Positions 62,880-64,000 of a DNA stretch of 64,000 bases are shown here, one piece after another. The notes beneath the pieces were generated by a model, which ran no database searches, was not told the DNA's origin, and was given only the letters and a program-made list of their open reading frames with translations. Source of the DNA: Sipunculus nudus (taxonomy: Eukaryota; Annelida; Sipuncula; Golfingiida; Sipunculidae); assembly GCA_026874595.1 (NCBI GenBank), contig CM049307.1, positions 19,075,079 to 19,139,078 of the forward strand, in the 5' to 3' direction. Made by a program: the position numbers and the translations under genes. Numbering within the stretch: the first letter of the stretch is position 1; every line of letters begins with the position of its first letter.

Positions 62880-64000
62880 CTTCCTAGCAGTACATGTTTA
62901 TAAATCATACCATTTAAACCATCAAACCAACTTATCTGACGGGTGTAACTGTCAGTTATATATATTATGAGTATTGAACACGTCAAATCATTTTGATACA
63001 ACTCTGATTTTCAAGCCTTAGGTAAAGATGACGTTTACACTCAGGTGATCGTCAGGTAACATATTATGCAAATTCAATCAGCAGGTATTGACTACAGCTG
63101 AGACATGTACTAGCGTCATATGATTTAAATTCCAATATCTTCGAGTGTTTATATTAAGATCATGTTCCTGCACCACATGGATAATCACTCCGGTAACGTA
63201 TCATCTTGGAATAACGTGTATGCTTCAGTAAAACGTATATATAAATCATGTTTTCATTATCCCTTTGAGCCAAAGTAAAAATTATATACGTGCTAGTGAT
63301 AATTATATCATGGACAGAATTTTCATGACATGAAAAATCAAGTCATAATTGCCTTAGGTTTTATAGTTTTATTTTTCATTATTATCCCTTTCTTTATTTA
63401 GGCCTCACTTTCTTTATATTATTAAACTGGAGCATTTGAGTCATACATTCTTTATATAAATGTAGGGTTAATTTAAATAGTAAACATTCTTTCACCACTC
63501 AATTTTCATTCACGCTTTGGCAACTATTATTCTTATTTTGAATTTTAAATTATAAACACTCATACTCTCACACACACACTTGTTTTCTGGGGGTATATTT
63601 CCGGAAATGACATTTATATAAGCTTTATTATATAATAGAAAATGTATGTATCCTGTACTCAAAATAATGAACGGAAAGTCCTAGCTCCATGAGACGTATG
63701 CGTGTTTTCTTCAGTATTGTCAATAAAATATTTATAACTGCAAACAGACTCTACATAACCATCTCCATCTAATCGGCCTATCTGATATTTAACAACAGCT
63801 ATACAATCACATTTTGATAGACTAATAATTATATTTTCATAAATGTGTAGGTAAAGTTAGGATGACAATGCCTACCTTTATTATAATTTCAGAGCGTGCC
63901 GATCACACATCTCTGACGAATTTAAGCCATCGCTAAACAATTCAACCGAGCGTGTGTCTTCCAAATTACAGTGCAACAGGAAGTCATAGATGTACATGGT
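62880..64000. other. Window end, no gene seen
   Basis: Strongly AT-rich with no convincing ORF or repeat. Confidence 0.5.

Overview
The window is nuclear DNA from an invertebrate animal. Genes are split by GT-AG introns of 2 to 13 kb, the DNA is AT-rich, and (AT)n tracts, minisatellites, LINE relics, solo LTRs and many short inverted-repeat transposons are abundant. The receptor family and repeat style suggest a lophotrochozoan, probably a mollusc, but nothing here fixes the species.

Only two protein genes are well supported. Both encode class A (rhodopsin-like) neuropeptide-type receptors. Receptor A lies on the + strand: exons 464-812, 3212-3311 and 16218-16866, giving 365 aa. Receptor B lies on the - strand: exons 53230-52930, 47041-46942 and 44933-44291, giving 347 aa. 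They are paralogues in convergent orientation. Both have a phase-1 intron after TM2, a 100-bp middle exon carrying TM3, and a phase-2 intron inside the Arg codon of the ERY motif. They most resemble the orexin/NPFF/SIFamide-type peptide receptor group; the ligand cannot be read from sequence.

Region by region: 1-3211 holds the start of receptor A and intron 1 with an antisense solo LTR. 3312-16217 is the 12.9-kb intron 2, with a 48-bp minisatellite, a 40-bp array, microsatellites and a CpG-rich inverted-repeat element (13432-14083). 16.2-17.3 kb is the last exon and 3' UTR. 17.3-44.3 kb is intergenic: a 55-codon ORF followed by a tRNA-like SINE, a palindrome, two LTR copies, a 78-bp minisatellite, a second CpG-rich element (29591-30176), more inverted-repeat elements, and a dead L1/Tx1-like LINE (37478-42174) inserted inside a pogo/Tigger-like DNA element (36792-42291). 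44.3-53.3 kb is receptor B, whose intron 1 holds a third CpG-rich element (49404-50011) and another ~48-bp array. 53.3-64 kb is non-coding apart from a long inverted repeat close to the 5' end of receptor B, a LINE 3' relic and two weak ORFs.

The most interesting material is the receptor pair and the three ~590-650 bp elements. These have TTA/TAA target duplications, terminal inverted repeats and interiors built from iterated CpG words, and may form one poorly described non-autonomous transposon group.
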